Of a DNA stretch of 64,000 bases, positions 8,226 to 17,406 are shown piece after piece (position 1 is the first letter of the stretch; each line of letters opens with the position of its first letter). The stretch comes from Aquilonibacter sp963703325. GTDB taxonomy: Bacteria; Vulcanimicrobiota; Vulcanimicrobiia; Vulcanimicrobiales; Vulcanimicrobiaceae. The DNA is taken from NCBI GenBank assembly GCA_963703325.1, contig OY969805.1, positions 1,364,001 through 1,428,000 on the forward strand, written 5' to 3'. The notes under the pieces are model-generated. The model did no database searches. It was not told the DNA's origin and saw nothing but the letters and a program-made list of their open reading frames with translations. Made by a program: the position numbers and the translations under genes.

Positions 8226-9977
8226 TCAATCAAACGATTGCGCTGCGCCTCGTATAGCTGAAAGCATTCGCTGAGCGTAACGTTCCGTCTGCTCGCCACT
8301 GATGTGTCGCAGCGTCGCGTGGCGCCACGACGCAAACCCCGTGCGACTCCACGCCAGCCCCCCGACGACGCCGCGAACCAAAACGATTGCCCGCAGCAGC
8401 CTTTGCAGGTCGTCATCGGAGACGGCGCGCCTATACGGAGATCGCAATACTCCGATGGCGAACGGTTCTTCGGTCGGTTCGGCACTTGTGCGGCTTTTTC
8501 GTGCGCGCGTTTCGGTATCAATCAACGCGAATGGAACATCACCCAGGCGAAGTCTTGCGACGGCTGCGCGTCGTGGTCGCTGTCGTTCGAATCGGTCAAG
8601 ATATGCCCAGGGCGGCTCGACTGCGTCGGGTGTCGACGGCTTTACGATATCGTAGACGTCCTCGTCTAGAAATACGATCGCCTCATCGAGGGATTCTAGC
8701 GCTGCAACGGCACTTCGAAACGACGAGATCTTGTGAGGGATCGCGGCGGCCTCCGAAGCCGAAAACGTGGCGGCGCGATAACGCGAGCCGTGTATCCCTC
8801 TTCCGATCCCAAACACGGCGCCCGAAAGCGCCTCTGCATCGTAAACACTTGCACTTGTGGTCTGGATTGGGCCTCTCTTCGTACGCTGGTCGGTAAAGGT
8901 AGTCTTGTAACGTGATGGGCTCAAACCACCGTCGACGCGTAGCGGCACATCTTTTGCGGATGGATCATCCCGCTGAGAAACCTTTGCAGACTCGCGACGC
9001 AAAGTGCTGATCGTCTTCCGAAACGTTCCGGCATAGGCTGGTGTTGATCCTGACCGCTTCTTGCGACCTTGTTTACCGGGGTTGTTTCGATTCCACCACA
9101 GGCGACTCCATGGAAATGGTCCGCTGCATTCCAAAATGGCAAAGACCAGAAAAGCCGGATAACCACCTATGGTAATACGCATACCCTGCACTCTAAGTTG
9201 GCTGCGCCCATCAAACGGTGGTCGAACAATCAGCGGGAACTCGCCGGCGCTACCCTGGGCAATCGCCGTCGGTATTATCGACTCAGCTGCCTCGCGCGCT
9301 GTAATATCGAACGTCATTCGGGCGATTTCGATGCGCTCGTCGTCGTCGGCTTTCTTGCCAAGCTGAACGTAGGCGGCGCCCGTTGTAGACGATAGCTTCG
9401 ACCGCTTCAGGTTTACAATGCTACCGCGATCGGATAGAAACGTTCCGTCGAGTAAGGCCGTTGCTAGCTTCGATGTCGGAGCATAGTAAAATCGGAAGAT
9501 CTCACTACAGGGAATCAGCAACCCGCGTACTACTCCTCGTGCCGGCACTACGACAATCCGGCTCTTTCGAATACTCGCTGATATCGGGTATAATGCGCGA
9601 GGAATGATCGCGTTCTCGCGCGCGGTTTTCTCCCATGGCGAAAACATTTGCATGGTCTTGGGAGAAAATCGAACGTCGACGGTGATCTCGTCGTACTCAG
9701 GAAACTCTTCGTCGATCCCCTTGACCCAAAGCGAACCGATCTTCAGTTTTGGCATGTACCCTACGGCCATCCGTACGAGGCGGCTAGCCTTCCAATCGAA
9801 ATGCTTCGTCGCGGTGAGATCGGCACCTAAGCGCGAGGCGCCGTTGAATGGGACGAACTCTGTCAGAACCGCGGGCGCGTTGCGATTGGGTTGAGAGATA
9901 ATAGGGCCGACCCAATGAAGCCGGAATGGCCGCGCGTCATCTTGTGGCAGCTCGTCGTGGATCCTTGCTACTGGCAA
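8226..9977 (-). CDS. Large uncharacterised cargo protein, weak TnsE-like pattern
   Basis: 583 aa, not confidently recognised. Visible patterns are IPCSEIFRFYYAPTSKLATALL (about residues 150-172; key P, E, RFYY, LA), a PPFDGRSQLRVQG segment near 255, a Lys/Arg-rich hinge (about 310-330), and a basic C-terminal region with LLRAIVLVRGVVGGLAWS near 540. By memory, the order of these patterns is like Tn7 TnsE (538 aa), the target selector that recognises replication structures, but identity is too weak to assert. The gene starts 3 nt after the subtilase stop, so it is co-translated with the ATPase/protease pair. It could equally be a third subunit of that defence system. Confidence 0.6.
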   Translation of the reverse strand: MPVARIHDELPQDDARPFRLHWVGPIISQPNRNAPAVLTEFVPFNGASRLGADLTATKHFDWKASRLVRMAVGYMPKLKIGSLWVKGIDEEFPEYDEITVDVRFSPKTMQMFSPWEKTARENAIIPRALYPISASIRKSRIVVVPARGVVRGLLIPCSEIFRFYYAPTSKLATALLDGTFLSDRGSIVNLKRSKLSSTTGAAYVQLGKKADDDERIEIARMTFDITAREAAESIIPTAIAQGSAGEFPLIVRPPFDGRSQLRVQGMRITIGGYPAFLVFAILECSGPFPWSRLWWNRNNPGKQGRKKRSGSTPAYAGTFRKTISTLRRESAKVSQRDDPSAKDVPLRVDGGLSPSRYKTTFTDQRTKRGPIQTTSASVYDAEALSGAVFGIGRGIHGSRYRAATFSASEAAAIPHKISSFRSAVAALESLDEAIVFLDEDVYDIVKPSTPDAVEPPWAYLDRFERQRPRRAAVARLRLGDVPFALIDTETRARKSRTSAEPTEEPFAIGVLRSPYRRAVSDDDLQRLLRAIVLVRGVVGGLAWSRTGFASWRHATLRHISGEQTERYAQRMLSAIRGAAQSFD

Positions 9978-9980
9978 TGC

Positions 9981-12446
9981 TTAGCTCGTTTGTAGCGGGT
10001 TTTCCAGCGTCAGTTTGATTGGCGTGTATAGATCGATGGCCGGGTCGCCAATCGAGAGACTGACGCACAATGCGAAGCGAGTCGACCGATTGGCTTGCGC
10101 CCGACCCTTTAGCGATTTCCACCAACCACCGATGGGATAGATTGCGATCGTCGAACGGTCATTAAGTTCGGCCGCATTACCCTCCCATGAGTCAGAGATC
10201 AAGCAGCCGCGATCGCGCACGTTGCGCTTCAGGAACCAATCATCGCTACCACCATTAGTCTCGTACTCCTCTCCGCGTTCGAGTTTGTTTACTCGTTGAT
10301 TGAAATCGGCGCGGCTCTCGAGGGGGCGCCGTACGGCAAATCGCAGCCCGTGGGAAGCGTAGGAGTATCTGCCTCTGAAGCCACGTCGAGATGGATTCGG
10401 CTCAACATAGTATGAGAGCGTGACCTTGAGGCGCACGGGCGCGTCGAAATTGTTTGCGAGAACTTCCGTCGGCCATGGGAGATCGTAGTAGATGATCTCA
10501 TTGTTAGTCGCTCGTGAATCGTGCTCCACAAACGGTTGAATCATACCCTGAACGACCATCGTGAGATCGTGTTGCAAGCTATAGAGGGCGCGCTGGAGGT
10601 TCGGAACACCGTGTCCGAATCGCGAGACGAAAGCTCGGCGTTTGGTTTCGTCGTCTTTGTCGTAGTAGTCAAGCATCTTGGCCGTGTACTCAGCCGAATG
10701 GACCACGAGTGCGCGGATTGTTTCCGGCCAAAGCTCTGGATAGTTCGACATTATGGAAGCACACATGTGCGAAGCCAGTGCCGCGGCTCCGCTAGTACAC
10801 CCGAAATCGGTGAAGATGGCCTCCTGAGGATCGCTGTGCGTACTGACGAGACTCAAATCCGAGATGGCATGTGCCATCGCCGCGCCAGGCTCGTGGGCGA
10901 AGTTCCCCCCTTCAAGGACGACATCAGGCTTAACGGGCCACTGACGTTGCCAAAGTAGCGTAGTGCGGCTTTCCGGGCCGAGGTCGCCGACGGGTGCAAG
11001 GGGCACGTAGCCTCTGTAACGCGCATCGGTGATGGTTTGCATTTCGGAAAAGGCACCTACGGTTAGCGCATTCCAAGCCTGCGCTGGATCGCAGATTCCC
11101 GAGGTCTCGTTTAGAAACGGGTATTGGGCCGTGTAGAGGACGCCATTCCCGCTCACGTTCCCGCCAGAGATCACTAGTAAGCGCCGCTGTTGGTGGTCAG
11201 CGCACATCGCATCGATTTCCCCAGACCAACTACTCGGTATTCCGCGATCGCATGCGAGCACGTCCGTTACTGCTGTGCAATACACTCGTGGACGGTTCGG
11301 AATGCTCACTTCTGGGATTCTCATGGAGTCACGATAGACGAGGCCGTAAACTGTTATGTCCGGTGGATCGACGTTGTCATCGGGCGTGACCTTCACCGAT
11401 TCTATCCGGTGACTGAGCGTTACGGGGTCATTTGAGACGAGCAGCGGCATCAAGTTCCCATAAAGAGCAAGTCCGGCAACCGGGGTTCCGTGGCCGTGGA
11501 TGGCGCCATCGTGCGTGCCCCAGTCGGGGTGGTATGACCACGTCTCATTTGAACTTGATGCGATTGCGAGCAGCGGGTGTCCGATGTTAACGCCAGAGTC
11601 AAGAACGCAAACGGCTGGTGCGCCCGACGGCGGCGGCGTCGTTCTGGAAAGAAGTTCTGCGGAAACATCCGCCTGCTCGACGTTGGGTTTGGAAACGATT
11701 GCAAAGGGTGTGTCTGCAGCACGGCGCAGTTCAGCGACAGCGCTGGTGATGCGGATGATTTTTTCGATGTCCTCGCGCAGTGCGTAGACATAGTGCACCT
11801 GGCGCTCCGGAAAGCGAAGATATTCCTTCTTGTGCTTTAGACTAAGATAGCGAACGGCATGACGAAATTGATCGTCACGCTCATCCCGAACCCAGATCTC
11901 CCACCAAGCGAGCTCGCCGCCCTCCGGAATTGCGCGATGGGCGTCAGTCCATAACATCGAAATAGGATCGTCGAAGATTACCTCATCGATGCGATCGATT
12001 GTGTCCGCGTTTGCCGGCCCTGCCTTGGTGTCGTACTCCTCGCTGAGGTATTGGTCGATGCGCTCTTTGAAGAAATCGTGCGCATCGGCTGGTATAAAGA
12101 GCGTCACGCGCATACGATTGCTATCTTCGTCATCGGGTTTTGCGGCAATAACCTGGATGCCCGTGCTCACGCTTTCGAAGAATTGCGGATCGAACTTCGA
12201 GGCAACGATCTCCAAATAAAAACCGGCGCTCGCATACACGACGCCGGTCCAATCATGCTGCTTTAGCCAGGCAGCTCGCTGCGAATACCATTCCATACCG
12301 CGTTCCGTCGCTTGCGCAAGTTGCGCCCGAACGCGGCCTCCATGCTCGACGCGCAGCCTTTGCGGGCGATCGCCGCCGCTACTGACTGGTCGAAACTTGG
12401 TACGCGTTCCCTTCCCGGGAACAATGATGTGGTTGAAGAGATTCAA
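9981..12446 (-). CDS. Subtilisin-like serine protease, IetS-like
   Basis: 821 aa. An N-terminal region (about 1-275, helical and mixed) precedes an S8 peptidase domain. The catalytic triad is visible: D283 (VCVLDSGVN), H319 (GHGTPVAG) and S552 (GCTSGAAALAS), with oxyanion N430 (ISGGN). There is no signal peptide, so it probably acts in the cytoplasm. Paired immediately downstream of an AAA ATPase (24 nt gap), it matches the ATPase-plus-subtilase layout of IetAS, first described in plasmid maintenance and later reported as anti-phage. The C-terminal 200 residues may be a beta-sandwich. Target protein is unknown. Confidence 0.85.
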   Translation of the reverse strand: MNLFNHIIVPGKGTRTKFRPVSSGGDRPQRLRVEHGGRVRAQLAQATERGMEWYSQRAAWLKQHDWTGVVYASAGFYLEIVASKFDPQFFESVSTGIQVIAAKPDDEDSNRMRVTLFIPADAHDFFKERIDQYLSEEYDTKAGPANADTIDRIDEVIFDDPISMLWTDAHRAIPEGGELAWWEIWVRDERDDQFRHAVRYLSLKHKKEYLRFPERQVHYVYALREDIEKIIRITSAVAELRRAADTPFAIVSKPNVEQADVSAELLSRTTPPPSGAPAVCVLDSGVNIGHPLLAIASSSNETWSYHPDWGTHDGAIHGHGTPVAGLALYGNLMPLLVSNDPVTLSHRIESVKVTPDDNVDPPDITVYGLVYRDSMRIPEVSIPNRPRVYCTAVTDVLACDRGIPSSWSGEIDAMCADHQQRRLLVISGGNVSGNGVLYTAQYPFLNETSGICDPAQAWNALTVGAFSEMQTITDARYRGYVPLAPVGDLGPESRTTLLWQRQWPVKPDVVLEGGNFAHEPGAAMAHAISDLSLVSTHSDPQEAIFTDFGCTSGAAALASHMCASIMSNYPELWPETIRALVVHSAEYTAKMLDYYDKDDETKRRAFVSRFGHGVPNLQRALYSLQHDLTMVVQGMIQPFVEHDSRATNNEIIYYDLPWPTEVLANNFDAPVRLKVTLSYYVEPNPSRRGFRGRYSYASHGLRFAVRRPLESRADFNQRVNKLERGEEYETNGGSDDWFLKRNVRDRGCLISDSWEGNAAELNDRSTIAIYPIGGWWKSLKGRAQANRSTRFALCVSLSIGDPAIDLYTPIKLTLENPLQTS

Positions 12447-12470
12447 ACGTGCACTCCCGCGAGGGGAACA

Positions 12471-13445
12471 CTACCGGGGAGCAGCCATTCGCTCCTTTAC
12501 TGCCCGCGCGACCATATGGGTCGAAACTCCCATCCCGTCGGAGAGGACGGCGCTCTTCGCGCCCTCGTGGCTGGCGCGAACCACGTCCGCCTGGCTCAAC
12601 CCGAGCGCACTACTAGCGATTGCCGCCCAATCTACCCCCGCAGTATCGAATCGAGCAAGGCAAGACTGCATAATTCTCACGATGTCCTCGACATCGGGGA
12701 GATCGTAGGTTATCACGTCGTCAAATCGTCGAAAAAGTGCTTTGTCGAGCAACTCTGGATGATTCGTCGCGCATACTATCACGCTCTGAGAGCGGTCGCT
12801 CTCGAGCATCTGCAAGAACGAGTTGAGAACCCTTCGTATTTCACCAATGTCGTTACCGCTTGTGCGCTTTGCTCCGAGCGCGTCGAACTCGTCGAATAGA
12901 TACAAGCCTTTCGTCTTTTTCATCGCATCAAAGAGCACGGCGAGCTTCTGAGCGGTTTCACCGAGAAACTTTGTTATTACGCCCTCCAGCCGGATGGTAA
13001 ACAGCGGAAGTCTCAACTCGCCGGCAATCACCGAAGCTGTCATGGTCTTTCCGCTTCCCGGCGGACCAACTAGGAGCAGCTTGCGTCGCGGATGTAAACC
13101 GTGCGATTGGAGACGCTCGGTTTGACTCTGTTCGAGCAGGATGCGCTGAAGATGTCCCCTGGTTTCGTCTTTGAGGGTCATGCTGGGAAGTCGTTCGGTC
13201 GGATAATCGGCCAAGAGCATGCCCGCAAGATCACCGCGTGGCTGAGCTAGCGGTGTCGTCGGCGACAAAGAAACAGAAAGATCGCGACTGCGGCCCGCGT
13301 CGATTAGATCGCGCAACTCTTTCGCAACACGTGTGTGACCATTTCGCGCCTCGTCCGCAGCGACCTGGAGCGCCGCGGAGTAGAACTGCTGCACGTCACC
13401 CTCAACGTGGCTCTTGAGCATGGCCAAGATTTGACGGGCCGACAT
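12471..13445 (-). CDS. AAA+ ATPase, IetA-like
   Basis: 324 aa. An N-terminal helical region (about 1-80) is followed by a classic AAA domain: Walker A GPPGSGKT (127-134), Walker B LFDEFD (D185, E186), and a sensor/arginine-finger stretch ATNHPELLDKALFRRFDD (RR at 239-240). This resembles the AAA partner of cytoplasmic subtilases in IetAS systems, where the ATPase is thought to control the protease. It is the first gene of the minus-strand operon and is divergent from the ribbon-helix-helix gene at 13611; the 165-bp space between holds candidate operators. The start codon ATG ends at 13445. Confidence 0.85.
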   Translation of the reverse strand: MSARQILAMLKSHVEGDVQQFYSAALQVAADEARNGHTRVAKELRDLIDAGRSRDLSVSLSPTTPLAQPRGDLAGMLLADYPTERLPSMTLKDETRGHLQRILLEQSQTERLQSHGLHPRRKLLLVGPPGSGKTMTASVIAGELRLPLFTIRLEGVITKFLGETAQKLAVLFDAMKKTKGLYLFDEFDALGAKRTSGNDIGEIRRVLNSFLQMLESDRSQSVIVCATNHPELLDKALFRRFDDVITYDLPDVEDIVRIMQSCLARFDTAGVDWAAIASSALGLSQADVVRASHEGAKSAVLSDGMGVSTHMVARAVKERMAAPR

Positions 13446-13553
13446 TGTGACGGGTCCTTTCCGTACGACGACGCTTTCTAAGGCCAGCCTCGCTGTTCTT
13501 GCTAATCCGAAGGGGCGAGGCTACCAACCTTTCATATCCCGCGTTAGCAGGCA

Positions 13554-13585
13554 AAAACAAGTTTACCATAAAACAAGTTTTTGTT
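13554..13585. promoter_or_regulatory. Candidate operator repeats between ietA-like and RHH-like genes
   Basis: AAAACAAGTTT occurs twice in direct orientation, at 13554-13564 and 13570-13580, 16 bp apart. The second copy forms an inverted repeat AACAA-GTTT-TTGTT (13572-13585). The AT-rich block sits in the divergent intergenic region and directly precedes the small DNA-binding-like gene, so autoregulation is likely. The binding protein is inferred, not shown. Confidence 0.5.
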
Positions 13586-13610
13586 CAATGGAAAGGCCTG
13601 GGAACTTGAG

Positions 13611-13886
13611 ATGGCGCGAGTTCAAAAAGTCACGTTTGAAATTACTACCGACGCAGCGAACGCGCTGCGGGAACTCAAGCATAAATTTGAGGTTGCTGGT
13701 ATACCGATCAAACAGCGCGAAATCGTTGAGTACCTCGTCGTAAACGCAAAGTACGCTACGCTCTCGAAGCACTTCTCCGCGACGATATCGCGGCGAATCG
13801 GCGAAGAAGACCAAGTGCTGCGTGAAAGGCGGCGCGAGAACTATCGCCGGAAGCAAAAGCCGAAACGCAGTAGCACGCGAAAATGA
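13611..13886 (+). CDS. Small ribbon-helix-helix-like DNA-binding protein
   Basis: 91 aa from ATG 13611. The N-terminal half (MARVQKVTFEITTDAAN, then a helix ALRELKHKFEVAG, then IKQREIVEYLVVNA) has the strand-helix-helix pattern of Arc/MetJ-type regulators, and the C-terminal third is strongly basic (RRRENYRRKQKPKRSS). A TTG start at 13581 would extend it by 10 codons but overlaps the operator-like repeats. It is transcribed divergently from the IetA-like operon and probably represses it and itself. An antitoxin role is possible, because RHH proteins often are antitoxins, but no partner toxin follows it. Confidence 0.65.
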   Translation: MARVQKVTFEITTDAANALRELKHKFEVAGIPIKQREIVEYLVVNAKYATLSKHFSATISRRIGEEDQVLRERRRENYRRKQKPKRSSTRK

Positions 13887-14019
13887 GATAGTTACCCAAC
13901 GGCCGGGGCGCCGCCGCTAATATTGGATCGGTCATCGGCGTTTCGCGACGCGCCTTGGTAAACAGGATCCGACATTTATGATGGGGAGCGTCTGCGCACA
14001 GATAGTGCTGGATGGTAGC

Positions 14020-14988
14020 CTAACGATTGCGAATTCGCAAACGATGCGGATCCCGCTCGACCTTAGCGAAGTGGACCTTTTCACGAAGCCAATCAGAGAT
14101 TGACGCATCGGCTTCAAAAAGGCCGACAAGCTCCTCCACCGTTGCTAAGACAAACACCCGTCGATGCAACTCGTCCCGAACAGATCGAACAGCCGGCGCT
14201 GTGTATCCAGGATGGACAACATAGAGGCCACTGACTCCGGCCCGGCGCCCGACTCGCACCATGTGCTGCGCGACATCACCGACGCCCAGCGACTCTGTCC
14301 AGAATTTGGCCTCGACGAGAAACGTTTGCGTATCGAGTTCAATTACCCCATCGATCTGCTCGACCACGCCGAGCCCGTCGTCGTCAACTATCCGAAGGGG
14401 ATCTCGTATGTTCAGGCCATCAAGTGCGAAAATCCGATTCAGTACGGCCTCGAACGCCACACCGCGGGCGCGCCCGGGTCGCATCACGACGACAGCATAG
14501 AGATCTCGTTTGATCGATTCGCGAAGGTCCGCCTTCTTGCGTGAGTCTTCGGCCTTTCTCGCGGCCTCAGCCATCCGCGCTGCTCGCTCCCTGTCGTGCG
14601 CTTGTGCCATGCGCGTAAACGCGTCTTTCTGGTTGACAAGCGAACTGACTTTGGCGACCGCTCCCATGGCGGCAAGTTGGTCTTTTTCCCAACAGGATTC
14701 GAAGTTGTCGAATTCCACCAGCCGCTTGATGACTTCTCGCCTAAGAGCCAAGCCGGAGTCCGATCTATCTTCGTTTGCCAGAGCGATCAGCTCGTCGGCC
14801 ATATCGTGTTTGCGCAAGGCATCGCGATTGCGTGCAACTTCAGCTTCGAGCTCGGACAGGCGTGAATATCGCAGACCCGCGCCACGGAAGAAACGGACAA
14901 TGTCCATCTTCCCTTTGCAGATCAGGGAGATTGCTGAAACCACAGCCTTGTACAGGTCGGGACTGTAGTGATAGGTTGAGTCTGACAA
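14020..14988 (-). CDS. PD-(D/E)XK restriction-endonuclease-like protein
   Basis: 322 aa. The N-terminal half is helical and charged, with a probable coiled coil (about 120-165, rich in Arg, Glu, Lys, Ala). The C-terminal half carries a nuclease core: E180 (GVAFEAVLNRIF), D213 (EQIDGVIEL) and E226-A-K228 (FLVEAKFW), the QIDG/VEAKW style of Mrr-like and related nucleases. It follows the GHKL gene on the same strand, separated by about 118 bp that contain a perfect hairpin. The pair suggests an ATPase-nuclease defence module, in which the GHKL protein controls a DNA-cutting partner. Substrate specificity (modified or foreign DNA) is unknown. Confidence 0.8.
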   Translation of the reverse strand: MSDSTYHYSPDLYKAVVSAISLICKGKMDIVRFFRGAGLRYSRLSELEAEVARNRDALRKHDMADELIALANEDRSDSGLALRREVIKRLVEFDNFESCWEKDQLAAMGAVAKVSSLVNQKDAFTRMAQAHDRERAARMAEAARKAEDSRKKADLRESIKRDLYAVVVMRPGRARGVAFEAVLNRIFALDGLNIRDPLRIVDDDGLGVVEQIDGVIELDTQTFLVEAKFWTESLGVGDVAQHMVRVGRRAGVSGLYVVHPGYTAPAVRSVRDELHRRVFVLATVEELVGLFEADASISDWLREKVHFAKVERDPHRLRIRNR

Positions 14989-15068
14989 TGCCTTGACTTC
15001 CTTGCTCTACTCTTTCGGCACGGGGATGACTATGGACATCGCCGCACCTGCGGCGCGTTATTAGAGTT

Positions 15069-15099
15069 GACGGTGCGCAGCAATGTGCTGCGCACCGTC
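15069..15099 (-). terminator. Perfect 14-bp hairpin between GHKL and nuclease genes
   Basis: GACGGTGCGCAGCA (15069-15082) and its exact reverse complement (15086-15099) flank a 3-nt loop. It begins 8 nt past the GHKL stop in the transcript direction. No run of U follows, so it may be a weak or factor-assisted terminator, an attenuator, or an mRNA-stabilising hairpin that sets the ratio of the two proteins. Confidence 0.55.
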
Positions 15100-15106
15100 A
15101 TGGCGG

Positions 15107-17197
15107 CTATGCCGTCTGCTCGTCTTGTCCTTGCATCATTAGCAGCTTTAGTTCCGCCTTGCTGTTGATGCGTCGCTTAATTTGCTCACGCATGCCGGGC
15201 CGCGCGAGTACGATTGCCGTTAGGGCTTCCGGAGACACCAATTTTTCGGAATCGGCTTCAGACCAATTGCTTCCGTGCCCAACCATGAACGAGTGGCGGT
15301 AGGTCATGACGGCAAACAGTATTTGCGCTGTATACACCAATTCAACGACCTTTCGCACGGCGGGTAACGCGCGTTCCTTAGCTTCATCCGTTTGGAAGTA
15401 GAGGCTTACTGATTCGTCAATCAATTTGTTAAGGACGTCGAAGTCCTGATTGATATAGATGATTCCACTGGGATGCACCGGGCTTGCTTCTCTCGCATAT
15501 TCAGCAGCTCGTCCGCGGAACGCATAGTTGTGTTTTTCTTCAGTGAGTAGCTTGACGGCTGGACGTTGCTCGCTTTGGTTTTGAAGCATGGTGCGCTGGC
15601 CGCTATCAATGACCTTATAGCGCTTCCGTCCATTTGGAGATGATCGATGGCGGATTTCGCGCTCCGGATCCGGCTCGGCGCGTTGTCTCCGAGGCTGATC
15701 TGGATTTGCAGGAAGGCGCTCGCCATTTGGTTTGACAACACCGCCGGGATCCTCGTCGTCGGAAGCCTTTTGCCGCGACTTCCGCGGTACGGAAGTGGGC
15801 ACCGTAAAGTCGTCCTTCATCTCTGCGAGCAGGCGGTCCAGCTCTGTATCGAAGTCGGTACTTCCGAGTTTTCCTTCAATGTAGGCCAGCAGTTCGGGAG
15901 CCTCTTGAGGGTAGCGCTGTGCAAACTCATGTCCCCACCGTTCCCATGGGAGCCGGCGCTTATTGACGAGCAATGATGTGCGATTCATGTTGGAGCGAAC
16001 GCCCTGTTCGGGGTCCGGCTCGACCACGATGCACACGTTGTTGTGGCCGGCGAAGATGCCGAACTTCTGGAGTATGCGCACGGCGTCTACTTTGGTGGAG
16101 AGGTCAAACTGTTCACCTTGGTAGATCGCCGAGACAATGGCGTGGTTCGCTGTGCCCGTGAGCCACGGAAACCATACGCGTTGACGCTTGCGTCTGTCGG
16201 CCTTGGTAAGCGGTCTGCCGGTTTCCTTATTGAGCCGTTGCGGCACAACAACATCGTCGCCTTCGCCAAGGATCCACCAACTAACCCGAGCTCCAGGAAT
16301 CTCAACGACGCCTGATTGCTCACCGAAATTGTCGAGGTAGTCCTTAGTGCCTTTGACGAGACGGACTTGCCGATCTCCATGAAACGCGTTCTTGCGCGGT
16401 CTCACTGGTGCGCCGTCCGATCGGCTTCCGATTTCAGTATAAAGACGAAACTTGATTCCATCTGGGACGACGAAATACTGGCTGTTGTAGATATGCGTCT
16501 GCCAGTAGGCCGTGTGCTCTTTGGAGCGGCCATCGGTAGCAAGTTCTTCGCGAAGGTCGTCCGGCATGAGCGTGGTATCATCGCCTTCCGATTTTCCGTG
16601 AAGCACTACTACAGTGCCGTGGTCGCCGATGAAAAGCGGCTTCATCAGAGCGATTTCATCTTCCGAAAAGTACGGTTCCTCGAGCGGAACAACGCTCCGC
16701 TGCTCGATAACGTTGCCTTCGCTATCCGTGTACTCGTGGTCAATCGTCCCGTAAATCGGAATCCCGTTCTCTTCGCGGAGCTTAGCGAGGGTGCACACGT
16801 AGCCCTTGCCATCTTTCCAAGAGCGAAATTCGACGCCTTCGGGATTGAATTTTAGGGTTGACGCACGCGCGCCAATGCCGTAGTTCTCTTCGAGCGATTG
16901 CGTCTTCGTCGATTGGAAGATGCTGTACAACTCGGACATTGTCTTTTGAGACATGCCGATACCGTTATCGCCGAAGGCAAACTTGTTCGCGCCGGTTTGA
17001 CTGAAGGTATAGGGGTCTACGAACGCTTCAATAGTCGGTTCGTAGTCGCGGTCCTCAACGTGAGTCGCCTTGTACTCCGCGATGCCCTCGAACGAGTTTT
17101 TCGAGAGTTCGCGATACTGCTTGCCGGGGCCGATGTCAGTGCCGAAAAGCTCGGCAAAGAAGCTAGGCCCACGACCCTTGATTTCAAGGTCGGGCAT
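15107..17197 (-). CDS. GHKL (HSP90/MutL-type) ATPase, defence-associated
   Basis: 696 aa from ATG 17197. The N-terminal ATP-binding fold is clear: N-box N34 and E37 in LSKNSFEGIAEY, D77 in FGDNGIGMS, and a lid glycine motif YGIGARAST near 107. The rest has a possible transducer region and a long charged linker rich in Arg, Pro and Glu (about 500-560). No helicase, kinase or nuclease domain is recognised. It lacks a nuclease of its own, and the next gene on the strand supplies one. The long reading frame could start at 17287, but its extra N-terminus (Gly/Arg-rich) is unlike a GHKL protein start. Prokaryotic GHKL proteins of the MORC/MutL-like conflict type are often found with nucleases. Confidence 0.8.
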   Translation of the reverse strand: MPDLEIKGRGPSFFAELFGTDIGPGKQYRELSKNSFEGIAEYKATHVEDRDYEPTIEAFVDPYTFSQTGANKFAFGDNGIGMSQKTMSELYSIFQSTKTQSLEENYGIGARASTLKFNPEGVEFRSWKDGKGYVCTLAKLREENGIPIYGTIDHEYTDSEGNVIEQRSVVPLEEPYFSEDEIALMKPLFIGDHGTVVVLHGKSEGDDTTLMPDDLREELATDGRSKEHTAYWQTHIYNSQYFVVPDGIKFRLYTEIGSRSDGAPVRPRKNAFHGDRQVRLVKGTKDYLDNFGEQSGVVEIPGARVSWWILGEGDDVVVPQRLNKETGRPLTKADRRKRQRVWFPWLTGTANHAIVSAIYQGEQFDLSTKVDAVRILQKFGIFAGHNNVCIVVEPDPEQGVRSNMNRTSLLVNKRRLPWERWGHEFAQRYPQEAPELLAYIEGKLGSTDFDTELDRLLAEMKDDFTVPTSVPRKSRQKASDDEDPGGVVKPNGERLPANPDQPRRQRAEPDPEREIRHRSSPNGRKRYKVIDSGQRTMLQNQSEQRPAVKLLTEEKHNYAFRGRAAEYAREASPVHPSGIIYINQDFDVLNKLIDESVSLYFQTDEAKERALPAVRKVVELVYTAQILFAVMTYRHSFMVGHGSNWSEADSEKLVSPEALTAIVLARPGMREQIKRRINSKAELKLLMMQGQDEQTA

Positions 17198-17406
17198 GTT
17201 AGTTGTTCTTTCTTCATGGCCTCTTGCGAGGCGAGGTCCTCCGTAAGGGAACACGTTGCAGAAAGGGTCGCCCCGACCGCGCAGCATCTCCTCGGATTAA
17301 CAACATCGTACTCGAACCTGCGACAGAAGTCACTTCCGCCTCGTCACCCGACTGGGCTCGCCCCAGCGATCCCGGCAATGTTGCGGCGGAGGGGCCGGGG
17401 CGCGCC

